DNA of 64,000 bases from Coccinella septempunctata. Its lineage: Eukaryota; Arthropoda; Insecta; Coleoptera; Coccinellidae. The position numbers and the translations under genes were made by a program. Position 1 is the first letter of the stretch, and each line of letters begins with the position of its first letter. The notes beneath the pieces were generated by a model that had not been told where the DNA came from, searched no databases, and saw nothing but the letters and a program-made list of their open reading frames with translations. The DNA lies in the NCBI RefSeq assembly GCF_907165205.1, contig NC_058193.1, positions 39,592,521 through 39,656,520 of the forward strand, given 5' to 3'. Shown here piece after piece: positions 1 to 12,330 of this stretch.

Positions 1-857
1 AGTTACGTGAATAGGTTTTTTTAACTATTTCAACCTCGTCACTTCTTCCTTGTTAACTGGGGCGCTCCTGTTAACCACCGAGACTCAGTTACGTGAGACT
101 GTTGAAGGCATCAGTTAAGTACATCGAACAGTTTAACTGTGTTCCTTCAACTCAGTTATATCTATCTTATTCTTAACTGAACTAAGCTGGAATAATCAAT
201 ATTTATCGCAACCTTACCTCCCATTCTATATCCTTAGCTAAGTAACCAAGAAACTCAGTTACGTGAATAGGTTTGTTTAACTATTTCAACCTCGTTACTT
301 CTTCCTTGTTAACTGGAGCGCTCCTGTTAACCACCGAGACTCAGTTAAGTGAGACTGTTGAAGGCATCAGTTAAGTACATCGAACAGTTTAACTGTGTTC
401 CTTCAACTCAGTTATATCTATCTTATTCTTAACTGAACTTAGCTGGGATAATCAATATTTATCGCAACCTTACCTCCGATTCTGAATCCTTAGCTAAGTT
501 ACCAAGAAACTCAGTTACGTGAATAGGTTTGTTTAACTATTTCAACCTCGTTACTTCTTCCTTGTTAACTGGAGCGCTCCTGTTACCCACCGAGACTCAG
601 TTAAGTGAGACTGTTGAATGCATCAGTTAAGTACATCGAACAGTTTCTTCAACTCAGTTATATCTATCTTATTCTTAACTGAACTAAGCTGGGATAATCA
701 ATATTTATCGCAACCTTACATCCGATTCTAAATCCTTAGCTAAGTTATCAAGAAACTCAGTTAGGTGAATAGGTTTGTTTAACTATTTCAACCTCGTCAC
801 TTCTTCCCTCTTAACTGGGGCGCTCCTGTTAACCACCGAGACTCAGTTACGTGAGAT
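1..857. repeat. 256-bp satellite array, about 3.3 units, open at window edge
   Basis: The block beginning AGTTACGTGAATAGGTTT recurs at 1, 257, 513 and 759, so the period is 256, 256 and then 246 bp. The short third unit lacks 10 bp after CAGTTT. Units differ by only a few substitutions. The unit is rich in GTTAA/TTAAC and contains short internal echoes of CTCAGTTA in both orientations. The array stops abruptly near 857 and runs off the left edge, so its full size is unknown. No coding potential is seen. Confidence 0.95.
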
Positions 858-1672
858 GAGATCCTTCATATCTCCCTGTTCGACTCATCGGAGTCCGAAT
901 TCTAATTCCATAATGATTCGTAGGTATTGACAACACCCCGTCAGGAGTTCGACGGGACAAAAGCGTCGACCCTTCTGTTCGATCCTGTCAAGATATTCCC
1001 GTCTCCGTCAGTGAGACAATGTCCTGCGTCAGCTCGCAAAGTGGCCGATTGTTAATTTTGCAAATCGCAGTTCACACATGGGCGATTTCATATTAGGATA
1101 TCGCTTTAGTGAATTAAGGGTATTATACCCCGCTGACATACGCGAGAGACTAAATGAAAAGGCGGTCTTCTACGATACGGGCGTCAGAAATAGGGAGGGG
1201 TTGATAAGGCCAATAATTGAACGTTACCCCTCGTAGGGATAGCTTTCGGTTCTGTTTGTTGTACCTCCAACAATCGCCGCATTATAATGCCCGTAGACGG
1301 ATATAGGAGATAAGAATTACGCCGCATTGTTAACTGCTAACGAGATAAATTCATAGATTTGTTGACTGAAAATATTATCTGCTCGACGGTTATTCACTAA
1401 TTTCGTATTGATTGCACCTTTCAGCGGGCATGGAGAAAAAATGACGAAATCACGATTTGAAATTGAACGTAGATCTGGGGTGCATCCTAGATTGAATCTT
1501 ATTTATTATCTCCCCCGTCCATCACCCAATTAATTGTTCATTATGTTTAGAGGAAAAGTGCCGATGTTTAGATATATACAGGGTTGGGATGAAATATGGA
1601 ACCGAGCATAGGTTTTTCTCGGAAACGAAAAACGACGATTTTTATGAAACGTTCATTTAGAGGGTTAGGGAG
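858..1672. other. Intergenic, no gene seen
   Basis: Nothing coding is recognised. Near 1575 a TATACAGGG terminus resembles the ends of the TA-flanked MITEs elsewhere in the window. It lies about 100 bp from the broken end of the next mariner copy, so the join may mark a nested insertion or a deletion. Confidence 0.5.
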
Positions 1673-2400
1673 GGTCTTGAAGAACCAGAGCGTTGCCATT
1701 CCATCGATTGTTGCTCTGTTTCTGGATCGTAGAAATGTACCCAAGTCTCATCCATAGTAACAATTCGGTTTAAGAAGTCTACATCGTTTTCAAGTCGAGC
1801 ACACATCGAACGCGATGCTTCTTTCCTGGCACGCTTTTGGTCAACATTCAAACATTTGGGGATCCATTTTGCAGCAATTTTTCTCATCTCCAAATTGACG
1901 TCAACTATATGATGAACGCGTTCGTATGAAATAGACAGTGCTTCAGATATCCGTTTTAGCCCAATTCCACGGTCTGATACAATCATGTCATAAACTGTAT
2001 CGATATTTTCGGGGAGTGACACAGAAAGTGGCCCTTCCCGATCGGTCATCATCTTCAATGGAAAATTTACCTCTTTTGAAGCTTGCAGTCCAATTTTTCA
2101 CGGTCGCATACGAAGGACATTGATCACCAAGGGTATTAAGCATATCTTCGTAAATCTGCTTACCTCTTAAGCCTTTTAAATACAGGTACTTGATGATGGC
2201 TCGATACTCCAATTTTTCGATTTTCACAATTTCGGTGAACATCTTCTTTCTCTTAATTTATTGCGCAACTCTGGTTAAATTTTTGACCTCAAACTTCACA
2301 CTGACACTTCTAATGAGTTATTGTTCGTTGCTATGGTAACGCAAAATTTTTTTTTATGCATGGAACTGGTCTAGGCTAACTAGATATCATTACATCCTCG
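1673..2400 (-). mobile_element. mariner copy A, 3'-truncated, decayed transposase
   Basis: The intact 5' terminus lies at 2400 (read on the minus strand CGAGGATGTAATGATATC, matching the 5' inverted repeat of the other copies). Two overlapping frames encode the N-terminal helix-turn-helix half (residues like IEKLEYRAIIKYLYLKGLRG) and then RISEALSISYERVHHIV through MDETWVHFYDPET, which holds the first catalytic Asp. A frameshift separates them near 2040. Homology stops near 1673, just after the motif that reads SGSPRPKKF in other copies, so catalytic residues two and three and the 3' inverted repeat are missing. It is a dead relic of the same family as copies B to G. Confidence 0.93.
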
Positions 2401-5360
2401 TGCTTCATTCAATTTAAAGTTTTTGTTGACTTTTCATATTCGGCTACCCCTCGCAGCAGCCCAAATCTCCCCGCAGGGGCGCGTGGGCGTTAGAGGGCAA
2501 GAGAGGGGGGTGCAACGTCGTCCTCTGCATAATTCAGATTTGATATTAAAGACGTAATAACAAGAAATAAGGCAATAAAGAACGCCCCGGTTAGAATGCG
2601 AAATTGTCGCCAGAACGTTTCACCAACTTTAATTTCTTTCGCTATAACTCAACGACATTTAAATATCTGACGACATTTTTACGATGCCGGGAGAATTATT
2701 GGAGTAAATTACATTTCGCATCTGAAATATTTAAATTTGAATCAGCGAATTTTATCGCACGGATGCCGGAAAACTCGTATCCTTCCACGCCTCGGCCTTA
2801 CCGCGGTTATTGCGTTTTCGAGATTCAATTATGCTCCGCACTTTTTCCGATTTGAGATTCGGGACGCTCTAAGAGAATTTAGTGGGTTTTTTTCGTCGTT
2901 AATTATCAGAAAATTCCCGCCATGGAGTTCTGACTTTGAGATATCTAAACGTCTCGAAGAAAACTCTCTCAAATTAAAAAAAAATTATTAGGTTCTTCAT
3001 ATAGATAATCCTAGCGATCACCCATTCAAGTCCTGAGCGCCACCAACGCTGCTTGGCCCCGAAGAAACAGTTATTTTTCCCAATATTTCGAAAAATGCAG
3101 ATCTGATCGAAAAGAAATTCAGTTGTTGGCTGAATATTCTTAATAATTGTTGCAGAATCATATATTGAAGCTGCTTCAAGTGAGAAACATAAAAATTTGA
3201 CATTGGTTAGTTTGATATGGAAGAATGAATGCCAAATCACGGTAAAACAGCAAAAATTGGCCTTCCAATTCAACTCCGTCATCGATATCAACGTGTATGA
3301 ATCCCCATCCCAAATGCTAATAAGATTGCCAAATCTTCCGAGCTAAATAGGGTTATAAATTCGGGCACAATTAAGTTATAGTAGGCGTGTTCGTGAAACT
3401 AGCCGGCCACGTGACTTAAATGATTGATTACAACAATTTCGCCTGGGAAGAATAATAAAGATTACATCTTGTGTACACAGGATGAATTTTATGTAAATCG
3501 TACTGGCAGTAATCGGATTAGTTATTGTTTCGTTGGATGTGGGGTAGCAGAAGGAGGATTTCATTAAATACTGTGATTCATTTTTCGATATGATACGTTC
3601 GTTGGGATATTATGGGAAATTTTGATCGAATTTTTTCATGACTTTCTTTTTCTGCTGTGCTAAATTCATGGTTTAAATGAATTAAAGTGGCAGGGAAAAC
3701 GGTTTCAGTTGTATCAGGTAAGATTCTATCCGAGGTTCCTCTGTGAGAGTAAACTTTGGCTAACATTTGAAGAATTCACCACTTGCACTTGTGATCGATC
3801 GTGTTGGCAGCTACAATCCGATGTTTAATTCAGTATAACTGTTTGATTTCGGAGAAAACCTTAGTGCAATTACTGCACTTGTGCATTTTTGACACCCATG
3901 GAAGAATTAATGAAAACATGCTTCACGATGAACAAAAAGACGTTCCTGTAATCGTTAAAGTTTATGTGATTGAAAAAAGGTTCGAAAAATAATTAATACT
4001 CGATCTTTCTGCCTGTAACTCGATTCATGTCGGAGGCTGCCACAGCTTTCACTAAATATATGTATATCCCCAATGAATAATGATGATTGCTCATTGTTGA
4101 TCCAGTTATCTGAGCCGTAGGATAGAGATCAACCCGTCATCGTTTTTCCCGCCTATAATGCAAGAATAACGATTGAGATTGATGGCTAACGTTGAAGGCA
4201 CGCTTCGCGGACGCAATAAAATTCATATTCATATGTAACATATTCTCCTCGGATATTAGCTTACACCCTCCAGCTCCCTTTCGGCGTATACAAGCAATAA
4301 ATAAGTGTATACGCCGAAATACAATATGCACCCCGTCAGTCCATGGGAAACGATATATACAGTGCGACCGGGAGGGAGGCAATAGAAACGTAATCTATTG
4401 GATTATGCGGTGGTTTACACGGCTTAACTATGGCTTTTTACTGTTGGCATATTGAATGCGTAAAATAATATTAAACGGTCTTGATTTATAAGGCGAGCGT
4501 CGATGTTTGCTTTGGAATCGTACTGTTTGATTTTCTCACAGGGCGGTTCGATACATTTTTTTTTTTCGTTTTCTCCGAAGAATCGTGAGAATGTTCAGCT
4601 TGAGTGGTATCATCAGTCGTGGAGAATTTTGTGGTTCACGAGCTTATCCGACAGTTGATGAGATTGGTCAGTTCAAACTTCAAAATGATCTTGACTGAAT
4701 ATGAACTCTTCCACCGAAATTCTACAATTGGAAGAATATCAAGCAAACAACATTTAACTTACTTGAAATTATTTCGTTGTGACAATTTTCTCCTGGTCAA
4801 AAATGCATTTCTTTCAGAACAAAATGAATGACAGATCTTAACATGTAATCTCCATCACTGGCGACTATTTTTTCCTGCGTTTGAGACAATTTTCGAATTT
4901 CATCTCAACAAACTGCCTCGTCTTCTGAGGCGATCCAAGTTGGGTGCCAATTTTCAATTTCTGGGCAAGAGGTGACCTGTCAAATGGTCCAGCATTTGTC
5001 GTTACAACCAGATTTCAGAAAAAACAATGTCTAAAAGAATCAGCGGCTGCGATAGAATGTTTCTGAATATTTTTTTACGACTTTTGCTCCTATCAACGTT
5101 TCTCTGCATAGCTCATGAGGCACTCAATTGCCTTCCTTTTGAATGATTCCCATGGGTTTCGTTTGAATTGGATCATCTTTGAATTATGCCTCCAATTCTT
5201 TGTCTTTAATTATTTGGTTGTCCAGAGAGAAGGGAAAGTTACCGTTGAACGTCTGAGCATTCCTAACCTTATTTATCTGTTGGACAATTGTCACCATGCA
5301 CTGTCACAAGCATTCGATGTATCTCAGATTCTCAGCAGCACTTTTCTTCAGCAGAAAAAT
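2401..5360. other. Intergenic, no gene seen
   Basis: Several open frames up to about 110 codons exist here, but none shows a recognisable domain, a splice-consistent structure or a good start. The only distinct structure is the hairpin at 4279-4319. Confidence 0.5.
4279..4319. repeat. Perfect 13-bp inverted repeat
   Basis: TTTCGGCGTATAC at 4279-4291 is repeated in inverse at 4307-4319 with a 15-base AT-rich loop. The arms are GC-richer than their surroundings. No role can be assigned. Confidence 0.8.
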
Positions 5361-6441
5361 AAATTTTTTGGTTATCACATAATCCCACAAATTCAACACA
5401 GTAAAGAAACGAGGTTTTATATGGAACGTACAGCGAAATCAGATTAGTATTATGGACTGATGTCTAACTTAACCCAACCTAACCTAACCCAGCTGAACCC
5501 ACCCGAATCTGCAGTTCCTATAAGACATTATTAACAGTTAAAGCCATTGTTGAAAACCGACTAAACTTATGAAATAGAGGGTGTTTTAATAGTTGTAGGA
5601 GTCGAAGACCCACCCTGTATAGTAAAGTGTCATCGTATCTAACCTCAAAAATCCTCGTTTTCGTCACCATCAGCTATTTTAACTTGTCATATGCATTTAA
5701 ACGTCTGATCTGTGTTCGTGTAAATTTTTTGGTTATCACATAATCCCACAAATTCAACACAGTAAAAAACAAGATTTTATATGAAACGTACAGCGAAATG
5801 AGATTAATATTATGGACTGATGTCTAACCTAACCTAACCTAACCTAACCTACCTGAACCCACCCGAATCTGCAGTTCCTATAGACATTATTAACAGTTAA
5901 AGCCATTGTTGAAAACCGACTAAACTTATGAAATAGAGGGTGTTTTAATAGTTGTAGGAGTCGAAGACCCACCCTGTATAGTAAAGTGTCATCGTATCTA
6001 ACCTCAAAAATCCTCGTTTTCGTCACCATCAGCTATTTTAACTTGTCATATGCATTTAAACGTCTGATCTGTGTTCGTGTGAATTTTTTGGTTATCACAT
6101 AATCCCACAAATTCAACACAGTAAAAAACAAGATTTTATATGAAACGTACAGCGAAATGAGATTAATATTATGGACTGATGTCTAACCTAACCTAACCTA
6201 ACCTAACCTAGCTGAACCCACCAGAATCTGCAGTTCCTATAAGACATTATTAACAGTTAAAGCCATTTTTGAAAACCGACTAAACTTATGAAATAGAGGT
6301 TGTTTTAATAGTTGTACGAGTCGAAGACTCACCCTGTATAGTAAAGTGTCATCGTATCTAACCTCAAAAATCCTCGTTTTCGTCACCATCTAGCTATTTT
6401 AACTTGTCATATGCATTTAAACGTCTGATCTGTGTTCGTGT
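5361..6441. repeat. 360-bp tandem repeat, three units with TTAGG-type tracts
   Basis: The block TTTTTTGGTTATCAC starts at 5364, 5725 and 6084 (periods 361 and 359). Each unit carries a run of CCTAA pentamers (TTAGG on the other strand, the canonical insect telomere repeat), longest in units two and three. Each also has a short CACCCTGTATA motif like a MITE end. Units two and three are nearly identical; unit one is more diverged, especially in the pentamer tract. The last unit runs into unrelated sequence near 6441. Confidence 0.93.
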
Positions 6442-7146
6442 TCGAAGAATAGAATCCCCCGTCCGTTCCTCGAAGGTAGAAGAGTTAATGGCATATTGTG
6501 AATTGAGGTACGACCCGTGGATGGTGAACCCGGGCGGTATCAGAGCTGTTCGTTACCCGCTGACTGACGCAGCCACCTCGCAGTGTCTTGTTAGTACCGT
6601 GGCCAGATACTGAACCACTTTACATTGAATGAAGATATCGGAATAATAAGCCAAATGGCCACTGCCTTACCTGATATTTATCACGTGGGTTTTTTACCTA
6701 TTTGGAATCGGCTGTGACCGGGGAGCAGTCTAACTAGTGCTGTTTACGACCCTGGTATAAGACCGGTTGATGCTTGGTGCTCTCTGGAGAGCTGGGAGGC
6801 TTGGTCATTTACCATTTTCGAATTTTTCCCGACTTGCTGCGAGGTCGATTGTTGATGGGGCTTTTCATCGAGAGTTGCCTGATTCTTGCACACCAAATTT
6901 TCATTCATGGGGCATCAAATGTTTACTATGTTATGGGTTATGGTTCTTTAGCTCCTCGTTCCATAATTTTTTCAGTTTCAGGCAAGGAGTTTTACGTTCT
7001 TGCAATCAACTCTGCTTCAGAATCTGAATATATGTTTTGCAATAATGCCCTCCTGTACAAGAACGTTTTTTGGTTGTGTCTACCCGTAGAGATGCAACAA
7101 CAGTGGCTTAACTGAACGCTTGGGGGTTTAACTTTGTGAGGAAGTA
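6442..7146. other. Intergenic, no gene supported
   Basis: Two overlapping open frames (6767-7027 and 6774-7115) read through this stretch. Neither contains a recognised motif, and they overlap on the same strand, so I treat both as chance. A TA dinucleotide at 7145 is the left target site of mariner copy B. Confidence 0.4.
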
Positions 7147-8429
7147 CGAGGATGTATTGATATCTAGTTAGCCTAAACCAGTTTCATGCATAAAATTTTT
7201 TTGCGTTACCATAGTAACGAACAATAACTCATTAGAAGTGTCAGTGTGAAGTTAGAGGTCAAAAAAGTAAGCCAGAGTTACGCAATAAATTAAAAAAAGG
7301 AAGATGTCCACCGAAATTGTGAAAATCGAAAAATTTGAGTATCGAGCCATCATCAAGTACCTGTATTTAAAAGCGTTAAGAGGTCAGTAGATTCACGAAG
7401 ATATGCTTAATACCCTTGGTGATCAATGTCCTTCTTATGCGACCGTGAAAAATTGAACTACAAGCTTCAAAAGAGATAAATTTTCCATTGAAGATGATGA
7501 CCGATCGGGAAGGTCAGTTTCTGTGTCAGTCCCCGAAAATATCGATGCAGTTCATGACATGATTTTATCAGACCGTTGAATTGGGCTAAAAGGGATATCT
7601 GAAGCACTGAATATTTCATACGAACGCGTTCATCATATAGTTCACGTCAATTTGAACATGAGAAAAATTGCTGCAAAATGGATCTCCAAATGTTTGAATG
7701 TTGACCAAAAGCGTGCAAGGGTAGAAGCATCGCGTTCGATCTGTGCTCAATTTGAAAATGATGTAGACTCCTCAAACCGAATTGTTACTATGGATGAGAC
7801 TTGGGTACATTTCTACGATCTAGAAACAAAGTTACAATCGATGGAATGGCGACACTCTGGTTCTCCAAGACCTAAGAAGTTTCGTGTCCAAAAATCTGCT
7901 AGACTAGAAAAGTTCTTGCTTCAGTTTTTTGGGATTGCCATGGAGTACTCATGATTGAATAAGGGTAGAACAATAACCGGAGATTACTATTCGGCATTAC
8001 TGGCCACTCTACGGGAAAAACTAAAGAGAAAAGACGCGGAAAGCTATCCAAAAGTGTTTTGTTTTTGCAGGACAACACCCCTGCACACAAATCTCATGTT
8101 GCCATGCAAAAAATTCGTGATTTAACGTTTGAATCGCAAGAACACCTCCCTTATTCTCCAGATTTGGCTCCCTCCGACTGTCATCTCTTTCCTCAACTAA
8201 AAAAGTTTAAAAGGTCGTAAATTTTCTTCCAACGAGGAGGTTATAAAAGCTTTGGAGGTCTGGTTTGCAGAGCAAGAAGAAACATTTTTTTTGAAAGGTC
8301 TAGAGACGGTGCAGGTTGGCTGTAATAAATGTATCCAATTAAGGGGAGGATATGTTGAGTAATAAAATATTTTGATTTGAAATTTTGTTTTATTCTATAG
8401 TAGGCTGAGAATTTTTCAACATATCCTCG
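7147..8429 (+). mobile_element. mariner copy B, full length, inactivated
   Basis: A complete 1283-bp element with TA at both borders (7145-7146 and 8430-8431). The 5' end begins CGAGGATGTATTGATATC and the 3' end reads ...TTCAACATATCCTCG. The transposase would start at 7304 (ATGTCCACC, Ser-Thr-Glu-Ile) and stop at 8360-8362, giving about 350 residues, the usual mariner size. It is disrupted by nonsense codons (for example a TAG in the first helix-turn-helix region and TGA replacing Trp and Arg codons) and by frameshifts after 7900. The region of MDETWVHFYD and the DN..AH motif are still readable. The third-Asp region reads PSDCHLF. It cannot make an intact transposase. Confidence 0.95.
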
Positions 8430-9344
8430 TACATTTCAGAAATAGTGTATTGTGCCACTAGATTTCAAAGAGTCACGTTAGGTTATAACCGGAAACCCTC
8501 TCAATCTCATCCACCCACTAAGTAATTTCAAGACGTCGACTACCCCATGCCCAGAACCACCCCTCTAGTCGTGAAAACACCCCCTAGTCTCGGCATCCTC
8601 CATTAAACATGCGCTATCTATAGCCAACTCATCGGAGGACCATAAAAAGGGTATTAGCTCAAGTTAATAAAGTGGTAGTAACAATTTAGACATTAACGGA
8701 CACATTGAAGGGGATGCCGGAGGAGATACGGCCCCAGGATCGGGGTAAGAGAATCGGGAATCCGGTAACGGAAGTCGCCTCTCTAATCTGGAGTTTCGGC
8801 TCGATTTGCTCCGTTCAACGGACGCCATATTGGAGTTTGATTTAAGAACACTCATTTAGCGCGCGACAAAGACGCCGAACTGTTCTATTATCTTTTTGAC
8901 AGCAGCTTTATCACGACCGTGGTGCGGTTGAACATGTGAGCAATTTAACCCAATATCGTATCTCACCCACTTTGTGCCATGGTCGCTAAGGCCCCTTTCA
9001 CAAGGGGGTGAATGCTCTGGAAGATTTTCGTTTAGGTCTTCCAGAAATCTAAATTAAGGGAATCCCAGGTGTTTCTGTCTAACGACTTTTGATTTCCATA
9101 ATCCATAAAGGAAAAAAAATTGTGGTGAATAACACCCACTCACTTCAACTCAAAGGGGATGTCTGTAAGTATTCTGTATGCTGCTTAAAAGGGTCCTTGA
9201 AAAACTCAAACTGATTGGATGTCTGTTGTCAGGTGGAGAATATATGGGGTGTTAACATTTCAACATCTTGAAGAACGACAAATCAATTCTATTCAGCACA
9301 AATTTTTTGCTGAAACAATTGTTAATTTGTTTCACTTGAGACAA
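8430..9344. other. Intergenic, no gene seen
   Basis: There are GC-richer patches around 8560-8830 but no coding signature, tRNA or repeat that I can identify. Confidence 0.4.
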
Positions 9345-9972
9345 ACTGTATATGACGTGAATCTTTGACTGGAACTTTAACAGTAGATTCTTGAGGTCGA
9401 AAGAAACACTTTTTTCTTATACCATTTTTTCGATTCGGCCCAGATAAAAAGATATTTACATTTGGAGTTTTCATAATAAGCTGTGCCACCCCTGGAAAGA
9501 CAGAATTACCTTCAGACTAACTAGCAGAATCTATGACACCACACATCTGTGGATCTTTTACAAGGAGTTGCATTCGGTCAATTTTTCGAATTTCACAGAT
9601 ATTTTTAGTTTTTGAACATCAAATTACTCGAAAACGGAGCATTTTACGAGAAAATAAGATGAATACTTTTATTTCACAAAACGTTCAAATATTAAATAAC
9701 GTCCAACTTAGTTTCAAGAGTTGGGTTCTTTGAATTTTTGGTATTTTATGGTACGTAATGGTCATAATGAGAAAACTAGAAGACGTGGGTGATATCTTGT
9801 GCTCGAAAAAGATTCATCGAATAAATGAAAAACTATATTTCAAAATTCATTTCATTCGATAAAACGGTCTGTGAGATAGAACTAAAAATAACATTTTTGT
9901 GGTTTTCCAACAGTCTGTATCTTTTTTAACCATGCCAATTCGGAAAAAATGGTGAAGGAAAAAGTGTTTCAG
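9345..9972 (+). mobile_element. Non-autonomous TA-site MITE, copy M1, worn termini
   Basis: It matches the full-length copy at 62259-62950 over nearly its whole body: the CAACAGTAGATTCTTGAGGTC-type left repeat arm (in slightly altered form), CATCTGTGGATCTTTTA, GTTGGGTTCTTTGAATTTTTG and the GAAGACGTGGGTGATATC block. The outer left end is degenerate (ATGACGTGAATCTTTGACTGG instead of CAGGGTGAGTCTTTGACTCG). The right end stops after AAAAAGTGTTTC, losing most of the right repeat. No open frame is conserved between copies, so it is non-coding. Confidence 0.9.
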
Positions 9973-12207
9973 AGTTTAATTAATGTAAAAATTGTTTACT
10001 TAAAAGTGGAGGACATCAAATCTGGCATTTTATCACAATTTCCCGGAAATTTTCGAGAAAGTGTTGTGCACGTTGAGACATTTCAATTAGTTTCAATTCA
10101 TCACCATGGCATTTGAACAATCATGGGGAGGTAGAGATTTTCCAGAAATTCAAAAAATTCCTCACAAAAAATTGGATTCCACAAAAGTAGAATTGTGATT
10201 TTTGATACAATCATGACCTATTCTATTGCCCGTTAACTGAACCTGTGAGCCCTAGATGCTCACAGTAGTTATATTCGGTGGAAACCTAATTTTCTATCTT
10301 TTTTCAAGAAGTAAACCTTGTTCCAATTATATTTTTTATTATTCTTGTCAGAAACAACTGTCAACTCTTTCCATGAATATCATGATCATATTCAGACAAA
10401 TACAGCAATCAATGTAATAATAATAATCAGCAACAGAACCCTTGTATAATTTCTCCTATTTTGATGGTTCATTATCAAGTTCAGATAATTTTCCAGCTTA
10501 TATTTTCAGTTATGGATACTTTTGTGAAGGAAGGATTCCGAAAAACTGATTTTTTTCTGAGCAAGATAATTTTTTCCCATTATTCGATAATTTTGAGTGC
10601 ACCTTCCCCCTTAAAACTTTGTATACGACGAACGAATGTCAAAGTTATGAATTTCCGCGAAGAGCATCACGGGGATCGTAAAAACCGACCAAATAATCCT
10701 ACGAACAACCCAGCTCGTTCACGAAAAGCGAAAAATGAAAGATGATCATGAAATTACGCCTTTTATGGTACTTCGAGAGTGGTTTCAACTCGAACGCTAA
10801 ATTTCAAACACCTAAACTTTTTCCCCGAGAAAATCTCATAACCATCAAAAAATAATATTCCTTTTCCCCTTCAGCGGTTGCTATGGCGATTCGCCCTGCT
10901 GCTGCTGCCGCCGCCGCCGCGCCCGCCCTTCCCTCTCGCTGCTCGTTCCTCCCTTATTGATCTCCCCATTTTTCCGAATTTTAATCTCCAAATTATTTCT
11001 CGAACGACGCAGTTTTAATTTTTGATTCTTTTAAGTAGGTTCTTCTGGTGTTAATATATTTACGGCTCCATTCTTGAATTTCCCGAAGCAAGCAGTCTCC
11101 GAAAATAATATTCGCTAACCAACACAGTATCATGGTTACTTTTCAGTCGAGTAGCCAACAAGTAGATTTTGAAAATAGCCTCATTTCCCTCCCTTAGGTC
11201 CGGGCCTGCTAAAAACTCAATATTCGCTGGAATATTAAACAACAATATAATAGAATAAAGCAGCAATTTCTGTCGAAACCTGAATATTCCGCGTTTTATT
11301 GTCCCATAAATAATTACGTTTTTATTGAGAAAAATCTCCAATTCAGCTGTATCACGAATCCGAAACGTCGCAAGCAAATATCACATGTAATAAATAATTC
11401 ATAGCAATAAACCCATATTCTCAAGGGGAATTCATCCAGGCATCGCCTGGCAGATTTTCACTACGTATTCGCCTCTATAAATCATTTAGTTTCAACAATT
11501 TCGTCCGCATAAATAAATAACCGGACAGGCACGACCACGGACTAACTTCCATGTCAACTACCACCATAACCTGTTGCTTAACGCTGACGTATTTTAACAT
11601 TTATATGACAATCCAATTCACCCTGACAGCCGTGTACTGACGGAAAATTCAAATAAGTAATTGCAAGGCTTCGTGAGCGGTATGACGAATTTTTTTACGT
11701 ACTCACCCTGTATACCACGGCCTGTGAGAAACATTCCAAAGTGGTATGGGTATATTTACCTTAGAATTATTACTCGCTAAAGTGTTCCTCTTACAGCAGC
11801 ATCTACAGCCAAATGATTTGTAAACAACAAATTATCTTTTCCAATATTTTATCGCCTATACTTGTCCCAACAATCGTTTAACTCATTATCACATTTTTAG
11901 GTCTCATTAGCGAGTGCTCAAGTGACTTCTCTGGAAATGATCATTAGCACCCTCTTGCTAAGAGTCTATTCACAAATGACTAACCTGAAATTATTAGAGA
12001 TGAGACATCGACATTCTTGTTATGTTTGTCTGGATGCTTTGGGTATGAGCTTTTGTAATATTGAGTGCTTTATCATGGTACAATGAAGAATCAACCCTTA
12101 TTCGACAAGGAATAAGGAAAAAAATTCAAATATTTCAATGAAAATTCGATAAGTGGTATTGACTACTACCAGAAACGCTGTAAATTATTGTTTCATCAAC
12201 GATATAC
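9973..12207. other. Intergenic; trinucleotide microsatellite at 10897-10922
   Basis: No gene is recognised. A CTG run passing into CCG (10897-10922) sits in a locally GC-rich patch. A short ACTCACCCTGTATA at 11700 is a solo remnant of the MITE terminus. The open frame at 11060-11377 on the minus strand shows no domain. Confidence 0.5.
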
Positions 12208-12330
12208 CTGATAAAAAGATATAGTCATTTTAAGTTTTCATAATGAGCTGTGCCACTCCTGAAGGAACAAAATTCCCTTCACAATAACAACTACTGTTAA
12301 AATATTAGTACGAGTCAAAGACTCACCCTG
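12208..12330 (+). mobile_element. Internally deleted MITE remnant, copy M9
   Basis: It keeps the left-interior block (AAGTTTTCATAATGAGCTGTGCC) joined directly to the right terminal repeat (ACTGTTAAAATATTAGTACGAGTC, then AAGACTCACCCTG). Most of the element is missing, so this is a deletion derivative of the 690-bp family. Confidence 0.85.

Noticed and set aside
6774..7115. 113-codon plus-strand frame left of mariner copy B
   Set aside because: No motif is recognised, a second frame overlaps it on the same strand, and there is no promoter or splice support.
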